In this document: positions 1-7,096 of the stretch, piece after piece
How the letters are laid out: every line of letters starts with the position of its first letter
Position numbering within the stretch: position 1 is the stretch's first letter
IMG/VR virus record: IMGVR_UViG_3300025168_000038
Coordinates: 44,144 to 108,143 of that record
Strand: one strand, 5' to 3'
Source of the DNA: a virus
DNA length: 64,000 nt
Made by a program: the position numbers and the translations under genes
Notes under the pieces: model-generated
What the model was told of the DNA's origin: nothing
Seen by the model: the letters and a program-made list of their open reading frames with translations, nothing else
Database searches by the model: none

Positions 1-1945
1 CTGCTACTACTGTAGATCTTAAGTTAATATAGTTATCAGCACCTAAATAATCCAAGTTAAAAGTAATTCCGGATGCTGTATTTAGTGTTGTTATACCTAG
101 TCCTCCTGCAAAATCTACTATGTTACCACTATTTATAGTAACATTTGATCCTGCATCTGCTTGAGTTACCCAAGTATAACCACCTGCAGGACCATTTGCT
201 GCTGCTGTTAGTCTACCTTGTGCGTCAACTGTTATATTAGCATTTGTATATGAACCAGCTGTTACTGCTGTGTTATCTAAATCAAGTGTAAGCTTTCTTG
301 TACCTGCTAAAGTTGATGTTAAACCAACGCCTCCTAAAACTTCTAATATTTCACCATTAGCTACTGTTTGATTTGCTCCTACATCAGAACCAACAGTCCA
401 TGATGTCATTCCAGCACCACCACTGCTTGCTGTAGTTATTCTTCCATATGTATCAACAGTTACATTTGCATTTGTATAAGATCCTGCTACTACACCACTT
501 GCTGTGCTGTTTATATTAATTGTATCTCCTCCTGAGTTTACAGTAGTTAGAGTACCTGTAGTATTTCTAAATTTAATTACTTCATCCTTTAAAACCTCTA
601 TATTAGTACCTGTTACTGAATCTGCAAGCCATCTATAGTTAGTTGGAAAACTTGATAGTAATGATTTTTTAATAGTGCTGTCTGTTGCATCACTAAACCA
701 AAAGAAATCATCTGGATCTGGTGCAGCTGTGTTTGCAAATAATATTGCATTAGTTGCACTAGCATATGTTATATTTACTGTAGGCGTTAGCGTTGCTGTT
801 CCTGTTACAGTTATCCCATTTCCACCTGATACTGAAGTCACTGTACCACCAGATGCATAATTAGGAATATTTAATACTCCTGAATTTAATGTTGCAGCTC
901 CTGATGTTCCAGTAGTTGTTAAACTTGTGAAAGGAATTGTTAACGTAGCTAAATTACCTTGACCTGTTATATATTGAGCTGCGCTTCCTGCCCATGTAAA
1001 TCCTAAAGCTGGTGCAGTTGTAGGGTTTGCAACAGTTACATCAAAAGCATCTCCTGCAATTGTTGCACTTACTGTAGTTACACTACCAGATCCTGCCGGT
1101 ATTGCCCATGTATTATCTCCTCTAAGGAATGTAGTATTACCTGGAGTTCCTGTTGCTGATAAATCTCCTGTAATTGTACCTGCAGCTGTTATTGTTCCAC
1201 CAGTTACATTTACAAATGTTCCATTAGATGTTGCTACAGAAGTTACTGTACCTGCAGGAATAGCCGGAAAAGTAACTAAGTCTCCCTCTCCATTTATATA
1301 TTGAGAAGCTGTACCTGCCATTGTAAAAGATACATTTCCTGCAGTTGTTACAGCAGATCCGTCAATAAATGCATTACCATCAGTTTGTAAACCAACAGAA
1401 GTTACTGTCCCAGTTCCTACTGTAGGAAAGGTTACTAAATCACCTGCACCATTCACATATTGAGATGATGAACCTGCCCAAGTAAAAGCTAATGTACCAG
1501 AAGAAGTAATAGGAGTTCCTGCCACATCTAATGCATTACCAGCTGTTGATGCTGCAACACTTGTAACTGTTCCAGTTCCACCAGAAGCAGTAATTGTAAC
1601 TTGGTTTGATCCGTTATCTGATAGTGTTATATTATTACCAGCTACTAATTTTACTGTATCTACACTTGCATCTGACCCTGTAAGTTTTAAATCTACACTC
1701 CCTCCAGGTGCTTGTATACTACTATAATCATAAGTAGTATTTGCAGCTACTACAATAGCATCTGCAAATTGTTTAGCTGAAATTAAATTTTGATCTACTT
1801 TAGGTAAGTAAGCCATTACATTTAATGAACTATCTCCTTTATTAGATAGTACAAAATAATCATCCTCGCTTGGTACATAAGGTAGAGGTTTTACAAATTT
1901 TTTCTTTGAAAATAGTGTTAAAACATCTTGAAGTAGTGAGCCCAT
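1..1945 (-). CDS. Tail fibre-like repetitive protein (C-terminus beyond left edge)
   Basis: The frame opens with MGSLLQDVLTLFSKKKFV at 1945 and stays open to base 1, so the C-terminus (and any chaperone or receptor-binding tip) lies outside the window. About 648 residues are visible. After an N-terminal part of about 80 residues that may attach to the virion, the protein is Gly/Ser/Thr-rich with recurring blocks. These are TVTSVG/A; GSxxQYxNGxGDLVTFP (three or four copies, near residues 150-330); and SYTNANxTVDxxGRxTxA (twice, toward the left edge). Such blocks are typical of trimeric beta-rich phage fibres, and the last one also occurs in the 3712-5334 fibre. It is the last visible gene of the operon starting at 5825, 10 bp after its upstream neighbour. 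Fibre-like nature is clear; receptor and attachment point are unknown. Confidence 0.8.
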   Translation of the reverse strand, partial: MGSLLQDVLTLFSKKKFVKPLPYVPSEDDYFVLSNKGDSSLNVMAYLPKVDQNLISAKQFADAIVVAANTTYDYSSIQAPGGSVDLKLTGSDASVDTVKLVAGNNITLSDNGSNQVTITASGGTGTVTSVAASTAGNALDVAGTPITSSGTLAFTWAGSSSQYVNGAGDLVTFPTVGTGTVTSVGLQTDGNAFIDGSAVTTAGNVSFTMAGTASQYINGEGDLVTFPAIPAGTVTSVATSNGTFVNVTGGTITAAGTITGDLSATGTPGNTTFLRGDNTWAIPAGSGSVTTVSATIAGDAFDVTVANPTTAPALGFTWAGSAAQYITGQGNLATLTIPFTSLTTTGTSGAATLNSGVLNIPNYASGGTVTSVSGGNGITVTGTATLTPTVNITYASATNAILFANTAAPDPDDFFWFSDATDSTIKKSLLSSFPTNYRWLADSVTGTNIEVLKDEVIKFRNTTGTLTTVNSGGDTININSTASGVVAGSYTNANVTVDTYGRITTASSGGAGMTSWTVGSDVGANQTVANGEILEVLGGVGLTSTLAGTRKLTLDLDNTAVTAGSYTNANITVDAQGRLTAAANGPAGGYTWVTQADAGSNVTINSGNIVDFAGGLGITTLNTASGITFNLDYLGADNYINLRSTVVA

Positions 1946-1955
1946 TGTTTATTGT

Positions 1956-2300
1956 TTATAAGTACAGAGCAGATAGCTTTACGCTTGTCTGTGCTGAACA
2001 TGTTATTGTTATATTACCAGTAGCATCATTAAAAGCATCAACTTCAAAAGGTCCTAAAAATCCTTCCTCACCAGCCGCTAAGCTAAGTACTGCATTTTCT
2101 TTTTTAAGTGTACCCAATAAAGGATCCACTACTGTTGTAACAACTGGAACTACTGTAGCTGTCATAGTTACACCTCCACCATTTTCAACATGAAAAAATT
2201 GTATTGCTGTATTTGCAAGTGTATCACCACTTACACCTGGAGTAACCGTTACAGGTTTTAATCCAGCTTGAGTTATTTGTTGTGCTGTTAATACTGCCAT
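1956..2300 (-). CDS. Small beta-rich virion-like protein
   Basis: A 114-residue acidic, Thr/Val-rich protein starting MAVLTAQQITQAG. The C-terminal half contains the pattern LAAGEEGFLGPFEVDAFND followed by GNITITCSAQTSVKLSAL. This resembles small phage proteins built from beta strands that are often annotated as virion or decoration proteins. No signal peptide or membrane segment is seen. It sits between a small basic gene and a fibre gene in the same operon, which favours a structural role. The family resemblance is from memory; the exact function (fibre adaptor, decoration) is not determined by the sequence. Confidence 0.6.
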   Translation of the reverse strand: MAVLTAQQITQAGLKPVTVTPGVSGDTLANTAIQFFHVENGGGVTMTATVVPVVTTVVDPLLGTLKKENAVLSLAAGEEGFLGPFEVDAFNDATGNITITCSAQTSVKLSALYL

Positions 2301-2310
2301 AATATTTTAT

Positions 2311-2556
2311 TTATTTACCGTTTACATATCCACTTCTAAAAGCAGCTGACTGAACTGGTTCTGCAGCTCTAGTAGACTTTTGTGGTGGATTTAAATTTGT
2401 TTTCTTTGCTAGCTTAATTCTAGCTGCAACTTTTTTCTTATTCTCAGCATTCTGTAATGATTGTTGAATAGATGTAGGATTATAATATCCATTAGTTGTT
2501 TCTCTGTTATACACCTCTCCTTGCATAGGAAAGGATGCTTTATTTGCTTTACCCAT
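2311..2556 (-). CDS. Small basic hypothetical protein
   Basis: An 81-residue, Lys/Arg- and Asn-rich protein (MGKANKASFPMQGEV at the N-terminus, GYVNGK at the C-terminus) with no hydrophobic segment and no recognisable catalytic motif. The middle, AENKKKVAARIKLAKKT, would form a basic helix. It is one of a run of small Lys-rich genes downstream of the holin. The ATG follows a run of A bases, as usual in this genome, with no Shine-Dalgarno sequence. A nucleic-acid-binding or virion-packaged role is only an inference from composition and neighbours. Confidence 0.55.
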   Translation of the reverse strand: MGKANKASFPMQGEVYNRETTNGYYNPTSIQQSLQNAENKKKVAARIKLAKKTNLNPPQKSTRAAEPVQSAAFRSGYVNGK

Positions 2557-2561
2557 TTTTT

Positions 2562-2645
2562 TTATTTTTTAAGTAAGTGTGATCCATCACAAATTCCTTC
2601 AGAATTCTGCGTGCCACCACATGTACATTGATTTCTATTATTCAT
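2562..2645 (-). CDS. 27-residue CDGSH-type iron-sulfur mini-protein
   Basis: A very short gene: ATG at 2645, TAA at 2562-2564. The whole product is 27 residues and includes QCTCGGTQNSEGICDGSH. It carries the signature CDGSH with Cys7, Cys9, Cys19 and His23 placed like the three Cys and one His that bind a 2Fe-2S cluster in CDGSH (mitoNEET-type) domains. The gap between the second and third Cys is one residue longer than in mitoNEET. The gene fits exactly between the 65-residue gene (ends 2647) and the 81-residue gene (starts 2556), filling the only gap in this tightly packed operon, which supports it being real. Usual CDGSH domains are about 40 residues, so this is nearly the bare cluster-binding loop. 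Redox, sensing or structural use is unknown. Confidence 0.6.
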   Translation of the reverse strand: MNNRNQCTCGGTQNSEGICDGSHLLKK

Positions 2646-2646
2646 T

Positions 2647-2844
2647 TTATTTTTTCATTTTACCTAATGTTAAAGCAAGCCTAGCACGCTGTGCAGTCTT
2701 ACCACTTCCTTTTGCTTTCTCTCTCAACCAGCTTTTTTTAATTGTACCATCTGCCTTCATGGCTCCTGCTCTTTTTGCAGTTGCTTTTAAAGCACCAGGC
2801 TTTTTAATTGCCCCTTTGATCCAATTTTTTTTCTTAGCTGCCAT
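2647..2844 (-). CDS. Small basic conserved phage-type protein
   Basis: A 65-residue, very basic protein. Its pattern is KNWIKGAIKKPGALKATAK, then a middle KADGTIKKSWLREKAKGSG and a C-terminal KTAQRARLALTLGKMKK. I recall the same layout (W-I-x-x-A-I-K-K-P-G-A-L, then KGSGKTAQRARLALTLxK) from small proteins in many tailed phages, function unknown. There is no membrane segment. It lies in a string of small Lys-rich genes with only a few bases between them. A role in virion packaging or DNA binding is possible but not shown. Confidence 0.65.
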   Translation of the reverse strand: MAAKKKNWIKGAIKKPGALKATAKRAGAMKADGTIKKSWLREKAKGSGKTAQRARLALTLGKMKK

Positions 2845-2849
2845 CCTTA

Positions 2850-3293
2850 TTATTTTTTACGTCCACTTGATCTGTTACCAGAATAAGCTCTTTTACCTGC
2901 AGCTTTTTTAGCTCCTTTACTTTCATCTCTTCTAGACTTCATAGATTGTTTCTTCTTTCCGTTTCTCATTCCTAAAGACTCATTTAATCTAGAATTGTAA
3001 CCCTGCTTTTTCTTTTTCTTTTTAACAGCTCCACCTTTTTTCATCATTCCTTGTACAGGATCTAATACTGAACCACCATTATCTTTAAACATTTCTAAAC
3101 CACCAGCTGCAGCCATTGTATCCATAGCCATAGCTTGTGGAGTAAGATCTCTCATTCCATCAATTGATGATGTAAAGCCTCCCATTCCGGTTCCTCCCAT
3201 ATCATATCTTTTCATGTTATTTACTTTTTTCTTTTTTTTCTTTGCTGAAGAGCTTCCACCTATTTTGTAAGCATTTCTCATATTGTTTGGCAT
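2850..3293 (-). CDS. Lys-rich low-complexity protein
   Basis: 147 residues with several poly-Lys tracts (AKKKKKKVNN near residue 20, VKKKKKKQG near residue 95) separated by Gly/Met-rich linkers and a C-terminal KSRRDESKGAKKAAGKRAY segment. Nothing suggests an enzyme. Proteins with this composition are frequent in structural operons of Bacteroidota phages and may bind DNA or the inner virion surface, but that is inference. It follows the holin gene by 12 bp and precedes the 65-residue basic gene by 5 bp, so it is cotranscribed with both. Confidence 0.6.
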   Translation of the reverse strand: MPNNMRNAYKIGGSSSAKKKKKKVNNMKRYDMGGTGMGGFTSSIDGMRDLTPQAMAMDTMAAAGGLEMFKDNGGSVLDPVQGMMKKGGAVKKKKKKQGYNSRLNESLGMRNGKKKQSMKSRRDESKGAKKAAGKRAYSGNRSSGRKK

Positions 3294-3305
3294 AATTTCT
3301 AAATT

Positions 3306-3707
3306 TTATTTGTTATTGTTTTTTACTTTTTCTAATGAACGTCCTCCAAAGTATGCACCTATTACTGTAATTAAAACTAATTGTAATAAATCCACCCAAG
3401 AAGCTTTGACATCAAATGAAATAAAACCTGCATCAACAAATACTAATAGTACTGTTGATACAACTAAAAATATTAATGTCATTGGTCTTACGTTCTTACT
3501 TAACCAACTATCTGAATTCATATCTGAACTCCATCTTGTTGAAATTTCTTTCTCCATATCTACTTCATGCTTGGAGATTAACTCTTTTATCTTTAACTCA
3601 GCAGCAAGCTTTTCATCAGCTGAAGTATGTAGCTCGTCTATAACTCCACCAATACCTTTAACTAATTCTTTAGCTCCTCCTGAAAATATTTTACTTAGTA
3701 TACTCAT
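3306..3707 (-). CDS. Holin, 3TM family
   Basis: A 133-residue membrane protein. The N-terminal half is a charged helix (MSILSKIFSGGAKELVKGI, then acidic/basic residues to about 56). The conserved block RWSSDMNSDSWLSKNVRP follows (residues 58-75). Two clear hydrophobic segments are at about 76-92 and 104-121, ending in the typical IGAYFGGRSLEK. This order (SD-S-WLSKNVRP, TM, TM, AYFGGRS) is the pattern I associate with the 3TM phage holin family; the third segment would be the N-terminal amphipathic stretch. The expected role is timed inner-membrane lesions at lysis. The gene lies 4 bp downstream of a fibre gene and ahead of small basic genes. No endolysin is adjacent; the only muralytic-looking domain in the window is in 38668-43374. 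Confidence 0.8.
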   Translation of the reverse strand: MSILSKIFSGGAKELVKGIGGVIDELHTSADEKLAAELKIKELISKHEVDMEKEISTRWSSDMNSDSWLSKNVRPMTLIFLVVSTVLLVFVDAGFISFDVKASWVDLLQLVLITVIGAYFGGRSLEKVKNNNK

Positions 3708-3711
3708 AATT

Positions 3712-5334
3712 TTATGGATAAATTATAATTTCTATTCCTGTTCTTTCTAATACACTATCAGCTTGAGTTAAAGATGAAGTCTCATAGGTAAATATATTAA
3801 AGCTATTAGTAGTTGCTGATGTTATATTTGTTAATGAAGGTCCGTTCTTATAATTTCCTGTTGCAGCTGTCATATATACTTTATTTACATCAGCTAATGC
3901 AGATGACCATGTAGCTCTATAATTTCCTACTCCTACACGTACATAAGTTAATGTTTTACCTGTTGTGTTTTCTAAAACTGTTTCTACTGGATTTCCATTT
4001 GTTGTCTGAGTTAACAGAGCTCTATAAACTGTAGAACCAACAGAACCTGCTGTTATAGAAGTAACATGTCCTTGTGCATTTGTTGTAATTGATGAAGGAG
4101 ATGCATATGTTCCCGCTGTACCATAATCATTATGATTTATAGTTACTCTTTTCTGTTGAGCTTGACCAGTTGGTGTGAGCTCAGCACCAACAGTACCTAA
4201 GGCTGTACCTCCTACAATATTTAAATCTTCTTCATTTGTTACAGCACTGCTTCCTACAAGTATATTATTAGCTCTAACTAAAAAACCATTATAAAAACCA
4301 GGCATAAGATAAATCTGTTGCTTTATAAGTTGATCACCTGCACTACTATCACTATACATTATATAGTCTACAGTTGCTGGAGTAACTGTAGGTCTTGACA
4401 TTATTAAGTTATCTGTACCTAAAGCATTCACACCTATTGTTACTGTGTCAGCTGCACTTACTCCTATTTTAAGACCACCTTCTGTTGATGATAAATTTGA
4501 TTGTGTAAAAGTTACTGTATCATTATTAGCTATAGCCTGTGTTGTAGATCCATCTGTTATATTAAATGTATAACTACCTCCTCCACCTGATCCATTACTT
4601 GCTGCAGTCAATCTACCCTGTTGATCTACAGTAATGTTTGCATTGGTGTAAGATCCCGGTGTAACAGCGGTGTCATCTAAGTCAATTTCTAATGTACCAT
4701 TTAGACCTGATGCAGCCATACTAGTTGTAATTCCTGTATCTCCACTAATCAATAAACTAAATCCTGACCCTACACTTATGCTAGGGTTTAAACCACCATC
4801 TGATCTTACTACCCAATTATATGTATTAGTAATTGTTAGCTCATCAGCAGTTTGTCCAATAGTAATATTAGTTCCCTCAACTAATGTTCTAAAGTTAAGT
4901 GTCTCACCAACTTTATTTTTCCATACTTCTTTACCAGTTCCTACATTAGCTGCAAGATTAGGTTCACCTGTTGTTGTAATTTCTATATAATCATCATCTG
5001 CAGAAGTAGCAAGAGTAAGGTTGCTGCTCATTGATTTAAGGGATCTATAAAATACAGTACACTTTTGTGTAGTTGGATCAACTACAGTTTTTTGATATAC
5101 TTGCCCTGTACCAGCAGCTGGTATAGCTGGAGAATTTGCATGGTCACAATGTTCAGCAGCAACCTTAAAATCTCTTACCTTTATTACTTTTATGCTTTTA
5201 TAAGGAATAGGAGAGGCAACACCAGTCATATCTGGTTCTTCATTCACACCTAAAACTAATACATCATCAAGACCTGCTGTCTTTGCATATACAGATCTTT
5301 TTATTAAACTTAATACATCAGTTAAAATGTTCAT
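3712..5334 (-). CDS. Tail fibre / receptor-binding-like protein
   Basis: A 540-residue protein. The N-terminal region of about 170 residues (MNILTDVLSLIKRSVYAK onward) contains two Cys and the segment KTVVDPTTQKCTVFYRS and may attach to the tail. Gly/Thr-rich beta-repeat blocks follow, including SYTNANITVDQQGRLTAA (residues about 227-244) and a later SITTNAQGHVTSITAG. The C-terminus is a compact beta-rich region ending ERTGIEIIIYP. The NITVDxxGRLTAA block is nearly the same in the fibre at the left edge, although the codons differ. The gene follows two small genes and precedes the holin by 4 bp. Fibre assignment rests on composition and repeats; the ligand is unknown. Confidence 0.75.
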   Translation of the reverse strand: MNILTDVLSLIKRSVYAKTAGLDDVLVLGVNEEPDMTGVASPIPYKSIKVIKVRDFKVAAEHCDHANSPAIPAAGTGQVYQKTVVDPTTQKCTVFYRSLKSMSSNLTLATSADDDYIEITTTGEPNLAANVGTGKEVWKNKVGETLNFRTLVEGTNITIGQTADELTITNTYNWVVRSDGGLNPSISVGSGFSLLISGDTGITTSMAASGLNGTLEIDLDDTAVTPGSYTNANITVDQQGRLTAASNGSGGGGSYTFNITDGSTTQAIANNDTVTFTQSNLSSTEGGLKIGVSAADTVTIGVNALGTDNLIMSRPTVTPATVDYIMYSDSSAGDQLIKQQIYLMPGFYNGFLVRANNILVGSSAVTNEEDLNIVGGTALGTVGAELTPTGQAQQKRVTINHNDYGTAGTYASPSSITTNAQGHVTSITAGSVGSTVYRALLTQTTNGNPVETVLENTTGKTLTYVRVGVGNYRATWSSALADVNKVYMTAATGNYKNGPSLTNITSATTNSFNIFTYETSSLTQADSVLERTGIEIIIYP

Positions 5335-5436
5335 TGTTTTATTTTTTACTATCTTTGGTTTTACATAAGTGCTTTCTACAATAACCCATACAGATTTTTC
5401 CTCTTGAAAGCCATTGTATTAATAAACATAAGTTTC

Positions 5437-5571
5437 TCATCTTCCTTGACCTCTATATTTTTTTTTATAATTCTTACTACTTACTAAATTTGAGTTTTTA
5501 GACTTAGAGTGTACTCCTGGTCTTTTAGCTCTACTAGGTTTAGCATATGTATTGTGTAATATCCTAGACAT
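5437..5571 (-). CDS. 44-residue basic hypothetical protein
   Basis: A short gene beginning MSRILHNTYAKPSRAKRPG and ending SSKNYKKKYRGQGR, stop TGA at 5437-5439. The pattern RPGVHSKSKNSNLVSSKNY then KKKYRGQGR matches a small basic protein I recall from other marine phages, function unknown. Its ATG overlaps the TAA of the upstream gene by one base (TAATG), indicating translational coupling and supporting the gene. A gap of about 100 bp to the downstream fibre gene (5335-5436) contains nothing I can identify. The product is strongly basic with no hydrophobic part, so nucleic-acid or virion binding is plausible. Confidence 0.6.
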   Translation of the reverse strand: MSRILHNTYAKPSRAKRPGVHSKSKNSNLVSSKNYKKKYRGQGR

Positions 5572-5825
5572 TACTTTATTTCTTTTTTCTTTCTGCCTTT
5601 TCTAGCATTACCTTTTACTGCACCTGCAATATCACCCATTTGATTTCCTACTTCTTTAAGTGCTTTAGCAACATCTTGAATTTCAGATGCTGTCAAACCA
5701 TATCTGTACTGTAAGTCAGAAGCTAACGCTCTTACTTTTTCATCTAAAGATGTTTTAGACCAAAGTTTTATCCAATAGTCTTGTGGGCTATATGTCCATA
5801 ATATACTTACAAATTTTTTAAACAT
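5571..5825 (-). CDS. Small hypothetical protein, first gene of left operon
   Basis: 84 residues: an aromatic N-terminus (MFKKFVSILWTYSPQDYWIK), a predicted helical middle (SLDEKVRALASDLQYRYGL, ASEIQDVAKALKEVGNQ), and a Lys/Arg tail (KGNARKGRKKKEIK). No known domain is recognised. It is the promoter-proximal gene of the minus-strand operon running to the left edge, and two copies of the shared AT-rich motif lie 25-115 bp upstream. Its stop overlaps the start of the 44-residue gene. The helix plus basic tail could fit a small scaffold or DNA-binding protein, but this is not established. Confidence 0.6.
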   Translation of the reverse strand: MFKKFVSILWTYSPQDYWIKLWSKTSLDEKVRALASDLQYRYGLTASEIQDVAKALKEVGNQMGDIAGAVKGNARKGRKKKEIK

Positions 5826-5849
5826 AATAATTAATTTTAAACACTATAT

Positions 5850-5865
5850 TAATAATATACAAAAT
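5850..5865 (-). promoter_or_regulatory. Shared AT motif, copy 1 (candidate phage promoter)
   Basis: Minus-strand reading ATTTTGTATATTATTA. Identical over 16 bp to the copies at 5925-5940 and 56546-56561. It is located 25-40 bp upstream of the 84-residue gene start at 5825. The repeated occurrence just upstream of minus-strand units suggests a promoter; the polymerase that would use it is unknown. Confidence 0.5.
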
Positions 5866-5899
5866 TTGAAGCACTCAGTCAAATAATATATTATATTTG
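5866..5899 (+). promoter_or_regulatory. Possible Bacteroidota-type promoter for nrdB-nrdA
   Basis: TATATTTG at 5892-5899 matches the Bacteroidota -7 element TAnnTTTG, and a TTG at 5866-5868 lies 23 bp upstream, at the long end of the accepted spacing. This would give a leader of about 200 nt before nrdB. In such AT-rich DNA a chance match is possible. Confidence 0.3.
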
Positions 5900-5924
5900 T
5901 TCTATAAGTGTAATTAGTGTATAA

Positions 5925-5940
5925 TAATAATATACAAAAT
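5925..5940 (-). promoter_or_regulatory. Shared AT motif, copy 2
   Basis: Second identical 16-bp copy in the divergent region, 75 bp upstream of copy 1 in the direction of minus-strand transcription. Two copies before one operon could mean tandem promoters or a paired binding site. Confidence 0.45.
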
Positions 5941-6108
5941 ATATTACAATTATAAAATCATTAAGTAAGTAAATGCAAAATATGAAAATATCATCTGTAA
6001 GGTTTTTTTGTCTTACCAATTTTTCTTAAATTATAATTACTCAATGGCTACATTTCTTACTCAGGAGGTGTGGCTTTTGTGTCCTTAACAATTAAATACA
6101 TATAAAAT

Positions 6109-7086
6109 ATGAAAGACATCTTTAAACCCAGACTAAATATACTACCCTATCAATATCCACAATTATTAGAATACAAAGATGCAATAAGACATTCATATTG
6201 GATAGATACAGAATTTAATTTCACAGAAGACATACAAGACTTTAAAATCACTATAACACCTAAAGAAAAAGATGTTATTAAAAAAACAATGTTGGCCATT
6301 GCTCAGATAGAAGTTAATGTAAAAACTTTTTGGGGAGACTTATATAAGCGTATGCCTATTACAGAAATAGGAGATGTAGGTTTTACTTTTGCAGAATCTG
6401 AAGTAAGACATAAAGATGCCTATGCTAGACTGTTGAGGATCTTAGGTTTAGAAAAAGAATTTGAAACTGTTGTTGAGGTACCAGCTATTAAAGGTAGAAT
6501 TAAATACTTAAAAAAATATTTAGATGGTACAAGAAGTAGTGATGATAAAATGTATACTAAGTCTGTCCTTCTATTCTCTTTGTTTATAGAGCATGTTAGT
6601 TTGTTTAGTCAGTTCTTAATCATGATGTCTTTTAACAAAGAGAAAAACCTTTTTAAAGGAATCTCTAACGTTGTTGAAGCCACCAGTAAAGAAGAAGAAA
6701 TACATGGAAACTTTGGTGCAGAATTAATAAACATAATAAAAAAAGAAAACCCACATTGGTTTAACTCACAGTTCAGGCAGTTAATTTATTCTGCTTGTCA
6801 CAAGGCTTATGAAGCAGAATGTAAAATATTAGACTGGATATTTGAAAAAGGTGAACTATCTTTTCTTCCAAAAGAAACAATTGAAAACTTTATAAAGAAT
6901 AGATTCAACAACTCACTACAAAAAATAGGAATGAAAACTATATTTGAAGTAGATGAAAACAAATTAAAACAAGTAGAATGGTTTGATATAGAGATAACAG
7001 CTACTAAAGAAGGAGATTTCTTCTATAAAAAAAGTGTAGACTACAATAAAAAAAGTAAAAGCATAACTGAAGATGATCTCTTCTAA
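6109..7086 (+). CDS. nrdB: Ribonucleotide reductase class I, small (radical) subunit
   Basis: 325 residues, ferritin-like beta subunit that stores the metal/radical cofactor and passes the radical to NrdA for reduction of ribonucleotides in the cytoplasm. The ligand set is visible. The pair ExxH is at Glu98/His101 (SEVRHKDAY), Glu161 is in FIEHVSLF, and the second ExxH is Glu196/His199 (KEEEIHG). The first carboxylate aligns best with Glu68 (AIAQIEVN), where most class Ia enzymes have Asp. Tyr105 falls at the position of the radical tyrosine (four residues after His101). The C-terminus ends TEDDLF, like the tail that docks into NrdA. The gene is first in a two-gene plus-strand operon, and nrdA starts about 10 bp downstream. 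Glu at the first ligand recalls manganese-using or tyrosyl-independent subclasses, but the Tyr is kept, so the metal content cannot be read from the sequence. Confidence 0.93.
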   Translation: MKDIFKPRLNILPYQYPQLLEYKDAIRHSYWIDTEFNFTEDIQDFKITITPKEKDVIKKTMLAIAQIEVNVKTFWGDLYKRMPITEIGDVGFTFAESEVRHKDAYARLLRILGLEKEFETVVEVPAIKGRIKYLKKYLDGTRSSDDKMYTKSVLLFSLFIEHVSLFSQFLIMMSFNKEKNLFKGISNVVEATSKEEEIHGNFGAELINIIKKENPHWFNSQFRQLIYSACHKAYEAECKILDWIFEKGELSFLPKETIENFIKNRFNNSLQKIGMKTIFEVDENKLKQVEWFDIEITATKEGDFFYKKSVDYNKKSKSITEDDLF

Positions 7087-7096
7087 AAAAGCAAAC

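Larger units (their letters stand above)
5826..6108. promoter_or_regulatory. Divergent intergenic control region
   Basis: A 283-bp noncoding stretch separating the minus-strand operon (84-residue gene) from the plus-strand nrdB-nrdA operon. It is extremely AT-rich. It holds two identical 16-bp copies of the motif found upstream of other minus-strand units, plus a possible plus-strand host-type promoter. Only spurious frames under 20 codons occur. The last 170 bp before nrdB form a long leader containing GTAAG/CTTAC arms around a T-run near 6000 and an AGGAGGTG sequence at about 6063, too far from the nrdB ATG to act as its ribosome-binding site. Confidence 0.6.

Noticed and set aside
6063-6070. 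AGGAGGTG, a perfect Shine-Dalgarno-like sequence upstream of nrdB
   Set aside because: It is about 39 bp from the nrdB ATG, no other start lies at a suitable distance with an open frame, and the other genes here have no Shine-Dalgarno sequence.
5973-6090. Two tiny plus-strand frames (18 and 14 codons) in the nrdB leader
   Set aside because: Too short, without patterned sequence; a leader-peptide role cannot be supported.
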